Positions 33,232-45,880 of a DNA stretch of 60,000 nucleotides are shown here, one piece after another. The position numbers and the translations under genes are program-made. The DNA is from Mesostigma viride (lineage: Eukaryota; Streptophyta; Mesostigmatophyceae; Mesostigmatales; Mesostigmataceae). The notes beneath the pieces were generated by a model. The model saw only the letters and a program-made list of their open reading frames with translations. It did not search any database and was not told where the DNA came from. Location: positions 4,240,271 to 4,300,270 of the forward strand of contig RPFO01000079.1 of assembly GCA_009746045.1 (NCBI GenBank). The letters run 5' to 3'. Within the stretch, counting starts at the first letter, position 1. Each line of letters opens with the position of its first letter.

Positions 33232-35919
33232 ATGGCTTCCAACAACGGCAACAACGGCAACAACAACAAGGGGAAGGCGCCTGCCAGGCGCACCTCACCC
33301 CGCCTTTCGCCGGAGGGCACGCCCTCCACCACCGATGCGAGGGTGACGCCCAACGTCACCTTCCGCACGGTGGTCGCTGACCAACCCAGGCGTCGGGGCC
33401 CGCAGGTGGGGCCCGGCGCCCGGGGATGGCGAGCGGTCGGCCGTTTGCCACTGGCGGTTCGTCCGCCATGGCACCTGGGGGGCAGGTCCCCCGGGCACGA
33501 CGTTCCCCCGTCGCAGGTGACGGGGGTCGTGAGCGGAGTGATTCCTCCGAGGAGGATGGCGAGGTGCCGCCTGCGAGGCCTCGGCCTTCGCTTGAGCTTT
33601 CGTCGCAGACACCTGCGACGTCTGGCAACCTTTCCGTGGGCCGACAGATGGCCACCATGGACATTGACCGGTATGGGGAACATGTTCCGCCCCCGGTCGC
33701 GTTCGGGCGCCCACCCCATTTTCTCCCCCTTGGGGAGGACGACATCCCGGCGTTCATTGCGGTGAACGGCCGGATCATGCACCAACGTTTTCAGTTGCTT
33801 CCAGATGAGGAGATACACGCGATAGAGGTTCATCGGGTGCACACGCTGATCGAGGGGCGTCTTAGGATGCAGTCCCACTGGTTCAGGTGGCGGTTTGGCT
33901 GTACTGTTTCGCCAATCGGCCGAGGCACAACCCCGGCACTGTTGATCAGTGGGCGTCCAGGCAGCGCCAGAGAGAGGCGCTGCGCGTGGTCCCAGACCAG
34001 AGATCGCGCTGACTCCGTTGGGGCCGTGGCCCCAAGTCACGCCAGTTGGCTGGGGCCCGGATAGGCGTGAGGCGGCTGCGATGCCGCCTGCGACGGGGCG
34101 CGGGGCGGCAGACGCCCCCAACACGCCCATGGGTGGTGAAGCCACCCAGGACCCTCTGGCAGGTCAGAGGGTCCAACCTCAGCCGCAGGCTCCCCCGCCC
34201 AGCGTGGGGGGCCAGGTGGCTGAGGAGGCCACCGGGGTCGCAGGGACCCCGGCGGCGACACAAGCGCCCGGGGTCGCAGGGACCCCGGCAGCGACGCCGG
34301 CGCCTCCGGCGCTGGCGGGGGATGCAGCCCCCATGGAGGGTGTCACGGGCACCTCCAGCGGCTCTGGGGGGCAGGCCCCCTCTAGTCGCAACAAGGACAA
34401 GTCCCTGGCAGGGCCGGAGGGGCCCAGGGTCCCACCGCAGCTGGGCAGCAACCAGCACTGCTGGAGGGCGACCTGCAAGGTCGCGACTTCATCACCCTGG
34501 TGATGAGGCCGTGTGGCGTGCCATACAGACAGCCACAGCCTCCTTCCGTGGGCTGGCCGACAGGAGCCAGCAGATGCACGTCGCGGAGGCGGGCAGCCTG
34601 GTGTGTGCAATCATCACGCACATCCTGGGCCTGCCCAACCTCCAAGCGGGCACACGTAGGGTGTGCGACGACCTGCTGCCTGCCCTGCAGGCTCTCCTCT
34701 CAGGGAGGAGGGTGCAGGGCAGCAGGGTGCGTCTGGTGCGTTTGCTGGAGCTCCTGCACAACGCCATCCTGAGAGGGGCGGGTAGGTGGCTAACTCTGCC
34801 TACCTGGTTGCATCATGATCTTACTAACCCTACTGACGATGAAGTGTCCCTCTCTCCCACCTTCCATGATTGGGAGGAGGCCCGCAGCAGGAGGCGGGAA
34901 GTGACACACACTCACACCCCCACCCAGCCCACCCCTATGTTGTCTAACCCTCCTACACAGCCCATGTTTGCCCATCCTGCTCAGCTCACTCAAGTAGCAC
35001 TTCCCTCTCAGCAGGTCTCTCCTGTGAATGCTGCAGCAGCAACACCATCTTCTCCCTCTCCCCCTGCATCCCCCTCTAGGTTGCCCACTTACAATGAAAA
35101 CCGTCCTGTGGATAGGATTAATGTCAGGGGGCTGCCTGAGGGGTATACTAGGGAGCAGGGGAATCATGCACTTCTCTCTCTGCAGCTGGCTAGGGAGGAA
35201 CTGAATGTCAAGAATTGGTTTGGATCTCTCATGCAGGGGGATTTCTACCATCAGTCCTCTTCTCAGATTCAGAATCTCATTCTTGTCTTCCAGCGTAGGT
35301 ATCCCAAGTGGCAGGACACGCAGGCTAGGGCAGTTTGGGAGGCTTTCATGAAGGAGCTAACTGACCTCCTCTCCACCCCCTCATCTGTGGACATATATGG
35401 GGCATTCAGGTGGGTAGAGGAATACAGGGTCACATCAGTGGACTATGTGGCTGAGACAAAGAAATATGAGCTAGCCATCAAAGCACGTCCTGATGTCCAG
35501 CAGCTAGATCACAAGTTCTTGCTGCGTTCTTCCTTGAGAAACTCAAACTTGACAAAAACACCTACGCTATGCTTGCCACAGGAATGGCAAAGTACTGGGA
35601 GGACATGAAGGAGGCATTGGATTATATCAAGCTGGCCTTGGCTCCCCTTAGCCAGGGGGCCATGGGCACCTCTGTAAAGAGGGTCAGGGGGGAAGAGAGG
35701 GAGGAGGAGGATAGGGAGAGGGAAGACAGGAGCAAGAGACCTGTCACTATGGCAGAAGTCAAGTCCCTGCTGGGACAAATGTTTAAGGGCAAGGGCAAGG
35801 GCAAGGGCAAGGGCAAGGGCAGGGGCTGGGGCAAGGGCAAGGGTAAGGGGCAGTCTCCCTCCAAGGGGGGCAGCTCCAGCAACAACAACAACAACAGCAA
35901 CACAACAACAACAACAACA

Positions 35920-35964
<45 letters not shown>

Positions 35965-36180
35965 GAAGCAGGACAAGGAGGACAAGTCTTCTCAGCGGTG
36001 CACCCGCTGTGGCATGAAGTACCACCTGCGGCCCACCTGCCGCAAGAACGTGGACGAGCTGGGGCATTTGGACGTCCTGTGCCACAAGTGCCACGGGCCG
36101 CCCCACGGTGACCCCAAGGACTGCAAGCGGCCTCCTTACGGCAAGAAGTGTGAGTCTCCCTCTCATGCTGGCTTGAGTGT
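33232..36180 (+). pseudogene. E6 gag with two zinc knuckles, multiply frameshifted
   Basis: ATG at 33232 (MASNNGNNGNN). Frames used in order: 33232-~33410, 33381-~33880, 33878-34008, 33949-~34500, ~34500-35510, ~35520-35960, then ~35966 on. Conserved with E3: NVTFRTVVADQPRR, SDSSEEDGE, DEAVWRAIQTA, VRGLPEGYTREQG, REELNVKNWFG, MKEALDYIKLAL. A (GK)n tract is encoded near 35787-35850. A CAA microsatellite (~35881-35964, poly-Asn/Thr/Gln) contains one frame change. Knuckle 1 (CX2CX4HX4C, CTRCGMKYHLRPTC) and knuckle 2 (CHKCHGPPHGDPKDC, CX2CX4HX5C) follow at ~36000-36125. Confidence 0.8.
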
Positions 36181-37239
36181 GCCTGCTTCACCTCTTTCAT
36201 CTGCATGCCCCACTGTCAGAGCAGTGAGCAGTTCTGGAAAGGTGCTACAGCTGGTTTCAGAAGATTATGTCTCTAAACCAACCTTCACATCTATGGTTCC
36301 CAAGGTGTGCAGAGTGTCCCCAGCAGAGGATGCTCAGATCAGTTTTCAGGAGCTTGCTTTGCAGTTGCATTTCCTTTATGGGCATGAAGTGAGTGCAGAG
36401 GTGGTGGCAGCAGCAATAGGGGGGGCAGCACTCAGACGTGCATGCCAGGTGGTCAGATCCCACTGCCAGCATTGTCAGTTCAATGCACCCAAACCCCCTA
36501 AGTGGCATGTAGCTACCCCACCTAAGAGCAAGGGCAGGGTGGTAGGAGATGTCTTTCATATCAAAGGACAATCTTACTTGGCACTTAAAGATGCATGGTC
36601 AAGGTACACAACCATTGAACCATTACCTGGAATGGACAAGACACAGTTGCTCAGGGCTCTCTTGATTGCTCAGGCCAGGTACTACCCTGTGGAGGCATTG
36701 TTACTGGATCAGCAGTTCACATGTCTTGCCAATGAACCAGGGTGTGAGGCTATTGATCTGGCTGGGCTAGAAGATCATGAGAGGCAAGGCATTATTGAAA
36801 GGGCCATCAGGTCCATTAAAACCCTTGTAGCCAAAGAAGATGGCAATCTGCTGGCTGACAGTGGGTCTATGCTGACAGAGCTCTGTGGTCCACCAGGTTG
36901 TGCCAAGTCCTCAACAGGAGGCCACTCATGAAAACCCCACAAGGGGTGGTCATTACACCAGATGGATTGCATGCAGGCATTTATCCACCTGAGGTACTAG
37001 CCCTCTACAACGCACAGCGAGCACAGACAGCTAGCAGGTTAGCTGTCAAGGATGCAAAGCATCCACGTCCCACCTTCAGAGAAGGGGATCAGGTCCTATT
37101 CTACAAGGAGTCGGGACTAGGCAAGGTGGGTACCTGGCATGGGCCAGCCACCATCCTAAAGTTTAACACCACTGGCAGGACAGTGTTAGTTAAACACAAT
37201 GACACGGGAAAATTCACAGGTGTTCACCTCACAGGATGA
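36181..37239 (+). pseudogene. E6 integrase
   Basis: Zinc site: LHFLYGHE then CQHC (~36365-36480). Catalytic D at 36548 (VVGDVFHIKG), D at 36707 (LLLDQQFTC) and E at 36797 (GIIERAIRSI), with 29 residues between the last two as in E3. The frame changes near 36870 (TGGGTCTATGC; E3 has an intact GSYADRALWA here) and continues at 36898-37239 with LNRRPLMKTPQ and the SH3-like part KVGTWHGPATILKF. A further change near 37220 leads into the protease frame. Confidence 0.85.
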
Positions 37240-37934
37240 AATTGTATTTTCCAACTGTGTCAGACGTGGCAGAGGAGGAAGAGCTGTTGGCCGACAGCCC
37301 TGTACAGTTGCCTGGCATCCCAGCGTTGCCCAGTGAGTGGTTGTTTGGAACACCCACTGGTGAGTGTGAGAGCCACACCCACTGTGACACCCAGGTCACC
37401 CTTGATGATTGCAGGCAGTCACTGCAGGATTGGCCCCCTGCAGCAGAGGGTCACATTGGCAAAACAGGTGATCAGCAACCTATCACCTCTACAAGTGTGA
37501 ACATAGCTCAGCCACTAGCTGCACCTTCCAAACGCAGCCTAGCAGACGCTGTTCGCATTTTACAAGCAGCTCATAGAGCCAAAGCTCAAACTGCTGCAGG
37601 ATCAGCTAAGGTGGGGAAGGTTGGGCAGAATGACAATAGCCCATTTATGGTTGCAGTGGACACACAAGCCCAGGTCAGCATTATCAGTGCCCTGGCTGTG
37701 CCCCATTTGCCTTTGGAACCTTCACCCTGGCACCATGTGGCTGATTTCTCAGGGCAGTCATCCCTCAAGGTATTAGGTCAGGTCATGTTGACTATACTCG
37801 GTATCCCCACTCCTTTTCAGGTATTGGAAGGTTATAAAGGGAATGCTTTATTGGGGGATCCTTTTCTCTGTTACCCTGGTGTCTCATATCCAGTGATAGA
37901 CTATCCATCCAGGACATGGGTGGTGTTGATCTGA
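37236..37934 (+). pseudogene. E6 protease, downstream of integrase
   Basis: Linker with EWLFGTPTGECES and AVRILQAAHRAKA shared with E3. Then VAVDTQAQVSIISALAVPHL with the active-site D at 37659, ADFSGQSSL, and ALLGDPFLCYPG, the usual LG-D/N motif of retropepsins. It sits between integrase and RT, as in E3, E4 and E8. The frame changes near 37885-37915 where the RT region begins. Confidence 0.85.
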
Positions 37935-39649
37935 ATCATTTCAAAATTTCTCTTGAAAAACTTCTTAACACCAACATTGCTTCTGTAAAATTTGCTACAC
38001 CCAAGTATGCCCCAGGGCAAGAACCCTGTGTGGCAGACTGGTTCACAACCAAAAACTTCATCCCAACTCATTTGGATTGGGCAAGCATGATGTGGCTAAA
38101 ATGTCTCCTCTTTCTTATGAACAGATAGAGCAAGACTGTCGCACACACATAGGATTCCTAAAATGGGTGGAGGCCTTTAACAAGGCCAGGGAAGAATGGG
38201 TAGTGCCAGATCCTCTTAGTCCTTCTCATACTCCCCTGTCACACCTATTGACAAAAAGCCTGCAGGGTGCAAGCACTTGCGCCTGAAGTTTGTGTGTAAA
38301 CATAAGCCAGCAGCAGATGGGTCAGTCATTTTCATGCTAGACCTTGTGTGACAGAGTTCAAGGGCACCACTGATCTGACAGAGGCAGAGTTGTACACGCC
38401 AGGCATTCAGCAAACATCCCTAAAAATCTTGCTGTCTGTCTTTGTGGGTCATCTCAATGATGGGGATGACTATATGTAAGGCTACAGACATTAAAAGGGC
38501 TTTCCTGAAAGGCTCACCTGAGATAGCACAACAAGTGTGGCATGGTCAGGTGTATGTAGTCTCCACTCCCAGAGTTTGGGCAAAACACATCCCTCAGCAG
38601 TACCTGAAAGCTAACATAGGTGTTGAAGGGCTGCAATCAGCTCCTCGCATTTTCAGGATGTCAGCTCAGGCTGTGTTTGAAAAGTTAGGGGCTAGATATG
38701 ATGACATAGACCCTTGCTTCTTTGTGGTCCCACACCCTCATGGCATTCTCACCTTTGTGTGGCATGGGGATGATCAGCTGATTGCTGGGCCAAGGCGTGC
38801 TGTGGATGATTTTATTCAACAAGTGTCACAGCATTTTGAGATTGGCAAGCAAGTAGAGCTGGGCACCACTGCCATAAAATTTTGTGGCACAATGTTACAA
38901 CTCCAGCAGCATCAAAACCAGTGGGTGTGTGCACTCTACTCTCCCAATGATTACATGCACAGCTGCTTGGAGGTTTTGCAAACAAAAATCAAACCTGGAG
39001 CCTGTCCTACCATTAGAGGCAAGCTGGGGTGGTTGTGCTCAACGTGTGCACCTCACCTGGCTGTGGTTAGCAGAGTTGATGATGATGTCTTGATGCAAGT
39101 AGGTCACAAAGCCATCACCAAAACTCTCCAGGAGGCCCTCCCCTTATCTTGCACTCCTTGGATCTCCACAAAACCATTCACATCCAAGCTATGATGGATA
39201 GTTCCATGGAGTCCAGGCAGATTACCAAGATGCAGGCAAGGGAGTCAGGCTTGTATTTTGTGCAGAATGATGATGCACCCTTGTCTCTCATTTCATGGTA
39301 CAGCCGGTTGCATAGACGCAAGGCTGTCAGCAGCAATGCTGCTGAGTGCAGGGCAGTGGTGTCAGCAGTGCTTCATGCCAGGTACTTGAATCATGTGCTG
39401 GTTTGGTTGCAGATGCAAGCAGGCAGCAATGCTGGGGTGGTGGCACACTTGCTCACTGACAGTCAGTCAGTCCTCAGTTTCCTTGCTAACCCCTATGCTG
39501 TCCACACTGATCTTGACTGGGTGGTCCTGAAACAGGAGTCCACCTACTGGGAGTCCACCCGTCACGTGGAGGACAAACACAACGCTGCTGATGCACTCAC
39601 TAAAGTGCCTCAGCAGGCAGCTGACAATACCAGCTGTTGTACCACTTGA
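37916..39649 (+). pseudogene. E6 reverse transcriptase and RNase H
   Basis: Frames in order: 37916-~38085, 38077-~38280, a short piece to ~38335, 38442-39150, 39149-39649. RT: KATDIKRAFLKG (~38477), FVWHGDDQLIAG with HGDD at 38763-38774. RNase H: MMDSSMESRQ, SNAAECRA, LTDSQS, then YWESTRHV and AADALTKVPQ with no foldback arm. The tail changes frame at ~39620, so the final HHLMNPYGKQ-like part shared with E3 lies just outside. Confidence 0.85.
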
Positions 39650-40761
39650 TGAACCCCTATGGCAAGCAGGCAACCCTGCCCCATAGGGGGGACGCCTAGC
39701 AGGGTCCTGTTCACCAGGGCCGCCTAGGTCACCCAGTACCCCTTGGGCAGGTCCAAGGGGTAGGTTGTGGCTTCCAGCAGGGGGGTTGGTTGGAGTCTGT
39801 TTTTCATACATCTGCGTGCCCTATGCCCAATAAAATCTGTTTTGATTTTTTCAACACCATGGAATTTCGTTATGCACACCTTCATAGGTGGGCATGGGAT
39901 GTATCTCACACCTTTATTCACTAGGGCGTATGCCTTGGTGGATTGGCCTTGAGCTCAGTGGCTCAGGTGCCCCCATTCAAGTGGAGGGTCAAAGCTCCCT
40001 TGACAGGTGGTTACCCAGGACCCCAGTTCACTGTGGATATCCTGGGCCACCTGGCCTTACTGTTCAGTGGCAGTAAAGGCATGGGTGCTGTCATGTTGTC
40101 TAGTACAACGTGCTCAGCACAGGTGCAGGATGAAATATTCCTGTCACCTGTCACCAGGACTTCAGTCACCCATGTGCAGGGCAGGGGTGGCTGGTCTCAC
40201 ACGTTGTGCAGGTGCAATGTGGCCAGGTCCAGGATGTCATAGTCCTGTCACCTGTCACTAGGACTTCAGCCCCCTCTGTGCAGGGCAGGGGTGGCTGGTC
40301 CTCACATGTTGTGCAGGTACAACATGGACAGTGCAGGGTGCAATAAACCTGTCCACTGTCACTCCTCAGGTTGCAGGTAACCTGAGCTCAGTTGACCCAG
40401 CCTGGCTGGGTATTTTTCTCTGAGTGGGCGATGATGATGGAACAACATGGAACCTCTTAAACGGTTACCTTGGCATTTTTACAATGGCTTCTTGGCTGGT
40501 GATGCACTCCCTGGATAGGCAGACAGGCATAGCTATCTCCCTTGTGAGCTCGCGAGGAGGAGGAACTCCCCGGGCATGTTGAGCTAAACGTGATGCCATC
40601 ACAAGTATTGCACGAGTTCTGGGGCCCATCTTTTTCAGTCCAGATGTTGCAGTATGGGTGTCAGTTGCTCAGCACCTCAGTCAGCTTGGAGTCAGTCTCC
40701 TAGCTGGGCAGGGTCAGGCTTGAAGTCGCTAGCCTTCAACCTGAAAGGAAAACATAATGGG
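39650..40761 (+). other. E6 3' non-coding region
   Basis: AATAAA at 39829-39834 and CATGGAATTTCGTTA near 39859, both shared with E3. About two copies of a 104-bp tandem repeat lie near 40125-40330 (CCTGTCACCTGTCAC at 40140 and 40244). Purine tract GAAAGGAAAACATAATGGG abuts the 3' LTR. No gene seen. Confidence 0.7.
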
Positions 40762-41219
40762 AGTTAGATGAGATGCTTAGGCTGACACACGGATTTCCGG
40801 CCTGCGCGCCGCGTATTGCCTACCGCGGCTGAGCGGGACACCTCAGTACAGTACGGCAGGGTGTACGGTACTGAGGTGTCATGTGGACCGATGTGCGGTT
40901 AGTGCCAGACTGTTCCTAGGTGCTAGCTCGACCCGCCAGGTCCGGTGTAGCCGGGCCTGACGGGCCGAGTCTTAGCTGGTTGCTAGTGACGTGGTCGCAT
41001 GGCATTGCAGTGTACAGTTGTCCACTGGTTGTGTGCTGCAGGTAGCACCGCCATAGGCATATAGGCGTAGCACTGGGGAGTGCCGCAGCACCCGAGTTTG
41101 CCCAGACGTTCCATTCTGAGCCCTCAGCTTCCATTGCTCTCTCATTGTATTATTGTAATACAATCATCATTCGCTCTCAGCTTTCGCAGTTGTTCGTCGT
41201 CCCTAGTCTCCATCCAACT
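40762..41219 (+). repeat. E6 3' LTR
   Basis: 458-bp copy of 32733-33187 with an extra ACG near 41105 and a few substitutions. GCTAC duplicate follows. Confidence 0.93.
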
Positions 41220-42192
41220 GCTACCCACACACGTACATCCACTGCGCACGCACGGGGCGACTGCACACACATGTACATACACCATGCACGCAAGGGCCGG
41301 CTGCACACACATGCACGTACACACACCATGCACGCAAGGGGCGGCTGCACACACATGTACACACACCATGCACGCAAGGGGCGGCTGCACACACACGTAC
41401 ACACACCGCGCACGTAGATCCACCGCGCACGCAAGGGACGGCTACCCACACACGTACATCCACTGCGCACGCACGGGGCGAGTGCGCACACATGTACATA
41501 CACCATGCACGCAAGGGGCGGCTGCACACACACGTACATACACCATGCACACAAGGGGCGAGTGCAAACACATGTACATACACCATGCACGCAAGGGCCG
41601 GCATGCACAGAAACGTACATACAACGCGCACGCAAGGGGCAACTGCACACACACGTACACACACCATGCACGGAAGGGCCAGCTGCACTCACATGTACAC
41701 ACACAAAGCACGCAAGGGGCGGCTGCACACACACGTACATACACCGCGCACGCAAGGGGCGAGTGCAAACACATGTACATACACCGCGCACGCAAGGGGC
41801 AACTGCCCACACATGTACATACACTGCGCACGCAAGGGGCAGCTGCACTCACACGTACATACACCGCGCACGCAAGGGCCGGCTGTACTCACATGTACAC
41901 ACACCATGCACGTAGATCCACCGCGCACGCAAGGGACGGCTACCCACACACGTACATCCACTGCGCACGCACGGGTCGACTGCACACACATGTACATACA
42001 CCGCGCACGCAAGGGCCGGCTGCACTCACATGTACATACACCATGCACGCAAGGGGCGAGTGCGCACACACGTACATCCACCGCGCACGCAAGGGGCGAG
42101 TGCACACACACGTACATACACCGCGCACGCAAGGGCCGGCTGCACTCACATGTACATACACCATGCACGCAAGGGGTGGCTGCACACACATG
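41220..42192. repeat. 40-bp minisatellite, block 4
   Basis: Contains units with GTAGATCCACC and GGGACGGCTACCC, a variant set that recurs in blocks 6 and 7 in the same order over several hundred bp. Ends with ACATG, the E7 target. Confidence 0.96.
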
Positions 42193-42705
42193 TGTCAAGA
42201 ATCCTGTCTTGAATATGCCCATTATGCTGACCGTGCAGAAATCTATAATACGGGCAACTGTATTCGAGCCCTAATTAACAAATAGATATGCTCGGATAGT
42301 AGTACCTAAGTGGGATTTGTCCTACGTGAACGGACACTATGACTATGTGCCAAGTTGTACAATGGCACTAGGACCATTGGTCACTATCTTCACCAGATTA
42401 TAGTATTGTGTCATGTGCATGTCATACCATGCCGTACCGAGTCATGCATGCGCATGCACCATGTTCCAACATACCAGCTGTCGTTATCGACCCATTGTCG
42501 GCCCATGCGCATACCAGGGCCGCCGCCACCACTCACCTACCATAATTACCAATGTTCACGCTACCTTGAGGTAGCCATGGAAAGCCACACCAAATGGACG
42601 TAATAAATAATTTTCCTGGCTCCTGACGCTTAAGTCGGCAATGATTCACCACCTACGAATTATTAATTTAAGTCCCCATAATAATAACCCCATGCCCTTT
42701 TAACA
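42193..42705 (+). repeat. E7 5' LTR
   Basis: Identical by eye to 44354-44866. The same LTR end is found at 342-515. Confidence 0.94.
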
Positions 42706-44353
42706 TGGTATCGGAGGTCCGGGGCAAGATCTTTCAACGGAATTAACCAACCTCTAAGCGGCAGCTCACATTTTATTGAGCGCCTTGATCATAGTTTATA
42801 TTTTCATATACGGAGCAGCTTGGTCGAATTCTTGTACTTGATACGACCATGATTATGGCGCAGATGCTACCGTGAAATTCAAGGCTTTCAATCGACTTAC
42901 TTCAATGTGTGGTAACACCAAATATTCGGGGTGACACCTACCGTCGCTAAAATCCGTCAAGAATTTCCCAAGCTCCGGTGCGCAGGCCAGATCTACGCTT
43001 TTATACTTATATATGCCCGAAACTGATCAAACGCCAACATTTCGGTGATGGGGACGTCGGCACTGAAGCCTGGCACTCAAAAGGTGCCGGCTCTGGTTCC
43101 AGGCAGCGCCAGTGATTTTTTACCTGGCAGCACATTTTTTGGCCGAGTGCAGTGCGTTCAATCGGCGCGGGGTCACTGACGGGCTCCCACTGAGCCGCGC
43201 GAGCTGTGAGCATCGACGAGAAATCGGCGGAGCTGTTTACCTCAAGAATTTTTCATGAGAACCGGTCTTTCTTTTGTACCGGCACCATTTCGCGTGGCAT
43301 CAACATTCTTTTGGGCGCATTCTTTTAAACCGGAATTCTTTTTAAACGGTCATCACTTCAAGAGCCCAGAGCCTGCCATGCTCCAAGTTTCCAAGAAAAA
43401 GGGGAACATTCCCTGGGTCCTGCTCTCAAGGCCAGCCTGCTGACACAGCTGCACACCACACTAAGGAGGGTGCTCACTAACCCCCACGTTGTTTTCAGCA
43501 CTAGTTGCAGTTTTATAATTCAGACACATTTAACTAGTTGCAGGCACCACTAGCAGCAGTAACAGCTAGTTGCATTATCACGTGCCAGCACTAGACACCC
43601 ACTAGCAACCAGTTGCCCCATAATGTAAGCAGCAGTAACAGCACAGTCCCATCAGCACCATCACACTGGCATCAACAAGCACAGCAGGCAACACCAGCAG
43701 GAACAGAGTACACTGCATAGTCCATGCAGGCAGCTACCCACACTTGCCTAGCCAGCAAGGAGAAGTAGTAGCACCCAGCAGCACATGCATGACTCTCCAC
43801 CACAGGCGTAGAGTAGATAGTAGCTGCAGTCAGCTGCACGCACTTGTCTAGCTAGCAAGTAGCAGTCCAGCAACCAGCTCTACATCCTCACGTCACAGTT
43901 CACCTTGTAGTAGTTGCAGTAAGTTGCATCAAAACCTGTTGGCAAACAAGTCAAAGTAGCACTACCAGCACCACACAAGAAACTGTACCCACACACAGCA
44001 TAGATCGTGTGTGCACACACAACAGCTGACGTCACCGGTTTACCAGCCGCTACCAGTTCCCAACGTTTCGAGCTGCAACCCTGGCATCAACCAGTACCGG
44101 CTACAGTCTGCATCCAGCCTCAACACTGAGCAACCAGTCTTTCCAGTTTAAGAGCCTGTTTCCAGTTTGGCTCCACCCTCGTGTGGCGCACTCCATGTGA
44201 CAATATGGGGCTACACAACCTTGCCCTCATTTTTCTTGCTGTTTTATATCAAGACCAGGGTGTCGTGTAAGGAGGGAATCCACTTAGGTACCCGACTACC
44301 CTCGCCCAGGATCTAGCATTTGTATTTATAGACAGCATCATGTGCAAGGAGGG
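42706..44353 (+). other. E7 internal non-coding region
   Basis: Primer site at 42706-42717. Between ~43495 and 43940 the motif CTAGTTGCA and near copies (CTAGCAAC, CAGTTGC) recur more than ten times with no fixed period. Short open frames only. A purine tract ends at 44353. Confidence 0.75.
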
Positions 44354-44866
44354 TGTCAAGAATCCTGTCTTGAATATGCCCATTATGCTGACCGTGCAGA
44401 AATCTATAATACGGGCAACTGTATTCGAGCCCTAATTAACAAATAGATATGCTCGGATAGTAGTACCTAAGTGGGATTTGTCCTACGTGAACGGACACTA
44501 TGACTATGTGCCAAGTTGTACAATGGCACTAGGACCATTGGTCACTATCTTCACCAGATTATAGTATTGTGTCATGTGCATGTCATACCATGCCGTACCG
44601 AGTCATGCATGCGCATGCACCATGTTCCAACATACCAGCTGTCGTTATCGACCCATTGTCGGCCCATGCGCATACCAGGGCCGCCGCCACCACTCACCTA
44701 CCATAATTACCAATGTTCACGCTACCTTGAGGTAGCCATGGAAAGCCACACCAAATGGACGTAATAAATAATTTTCCTGGCTCCTGACGCTTAAGTCGGC
44801 AATGATTCACCACCTACGAATTATTAATTTAAGTCCCCATAATAATAACCCCATGCCCTTTTAACA
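44354..44866 (+). repeat. E7 3' LTR
   Basis: 513-bp copy of the 5' LTR, followed by the ACATG duplicate. Confidence 0.94.
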
Positions 44867-45880
44867 ACATGTACACAAACCATGCACGGAAGGGACGGCT
44901 GCACACAAACGTACATACACCGCGCACGCAAGGGCCGGCTGCACACACACGTACACACACCATGCACGCAAGGGCCGGCTGCACACACATGTACACAAAC
45001 CATGCACGGAAGGGACGGCTGCACACAAACGTACATACACCGCGCACGCAAGGGCCGGCTGCACACACACGTACACACACCATGCACGCCAGGGCCGGCT
45101 GCACACACATGCACGTACATACACAATGCACGCTTGGGGCGACGGCACTCACATGTACATACACCATGCACGCAAGGGGCGAGTGCACACACACGTACAT
45201 ACACCGCGCACGCAAGGGCCGGCTGCACACACACGTACACACACCATGCACGAAAGGGCCGGCTGCACTCACATGTACATACACCGCGCATGCAAGGGGC
45301 GGTTGCACACACACGTACACACACCATGCACGCAAGGGGCGGCTGCACACACACGTACATACACCGTGCACGCAAGGGGCGGCTGCACACACACGTACAC
45401 ACACCGCGCACGCAAGGGGCGGCTGCACACACACGTACACACACCGCGCACGCAAGGGGCGGCTGCACACACACGTACATCCACCGCGCACGCAAGGGCC
45501 GGCTGCACACACATGCACGTACACACACCATGCACGCAAGGGGCGGCTGCACACACATGTACACACACCATGCACGCAAGGGGCGGCTGCACACACACGT
45601 ACACACACCATGCACGCAAGGGGCGGCTGCACACACATGCACGTACATACACAATGCACGCTTGGGGCGACGGCACTCACATGTACATACACCATGCACG
45701 CAAGGGGCGAGTGCACACACACGTACATACACCGCGCACGCAAGGGCCGGCTGCACTCACGTGTACATACACCATGCACGCAAGGGGCGAGTGCGCACAC
45801 ACGTACATACACCGCGCACGCAAGGGGCGAGTGCACACACACGTACATACACCGCGTACGCAAGGGCCGGCTGCACTTAC
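44867..45880. repeat. 40-bp minisatellite, block 5
   Basis: Starts with ACATGTACACAAACC units. A ~120-bp segment (44870-44985) is repeated directly at 44990-45105. Ends with CTTAC, the E8 target. Confidence 0.96.

Larger units (their letters stand above)
32733..41219 (+). mobile_element. E6: degenerate element of the GAG-IN-PR-RT-RH group
   Basis: The LTRs are 32733-33187 (455 bp) and 40762-41219 (458 bp), starting AGTTAGATGAG and ending CATCCAACT. They differ by an ACG insertion and a few substitutions. The duplication is GCTAC (32728-32732, 41220-41224), inside the minisatellite. Internal order equals E3: gag, knuckles, IN, PR, RT, RNase H. At least ten frame changes interrupt coding, most in the direction of one lost base. 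All catalytic motifs can still be read. About 8.5 kb in all. Confidence 0.93.
42193..44866 (+). mobile_element. E7: small non-autonomous LTR retrotransposon
   Basis: The LTRs are 42193-42705 and 44354-44866, 513 bp each and identical by eye, with ends TGTCAAGAATCC and CTTTTAACA. The duplication is ACATG (42188-42192, 44867-44871). The internal part of 1,648 bp has no retrotransposon protein. The primer site TGGTATCGGAGG is at 42706 and the purine tract CAAGGAGGG precedes the 3' LTR. It has all cis signals but no enzymes, like E2. Confidence 0.94.
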
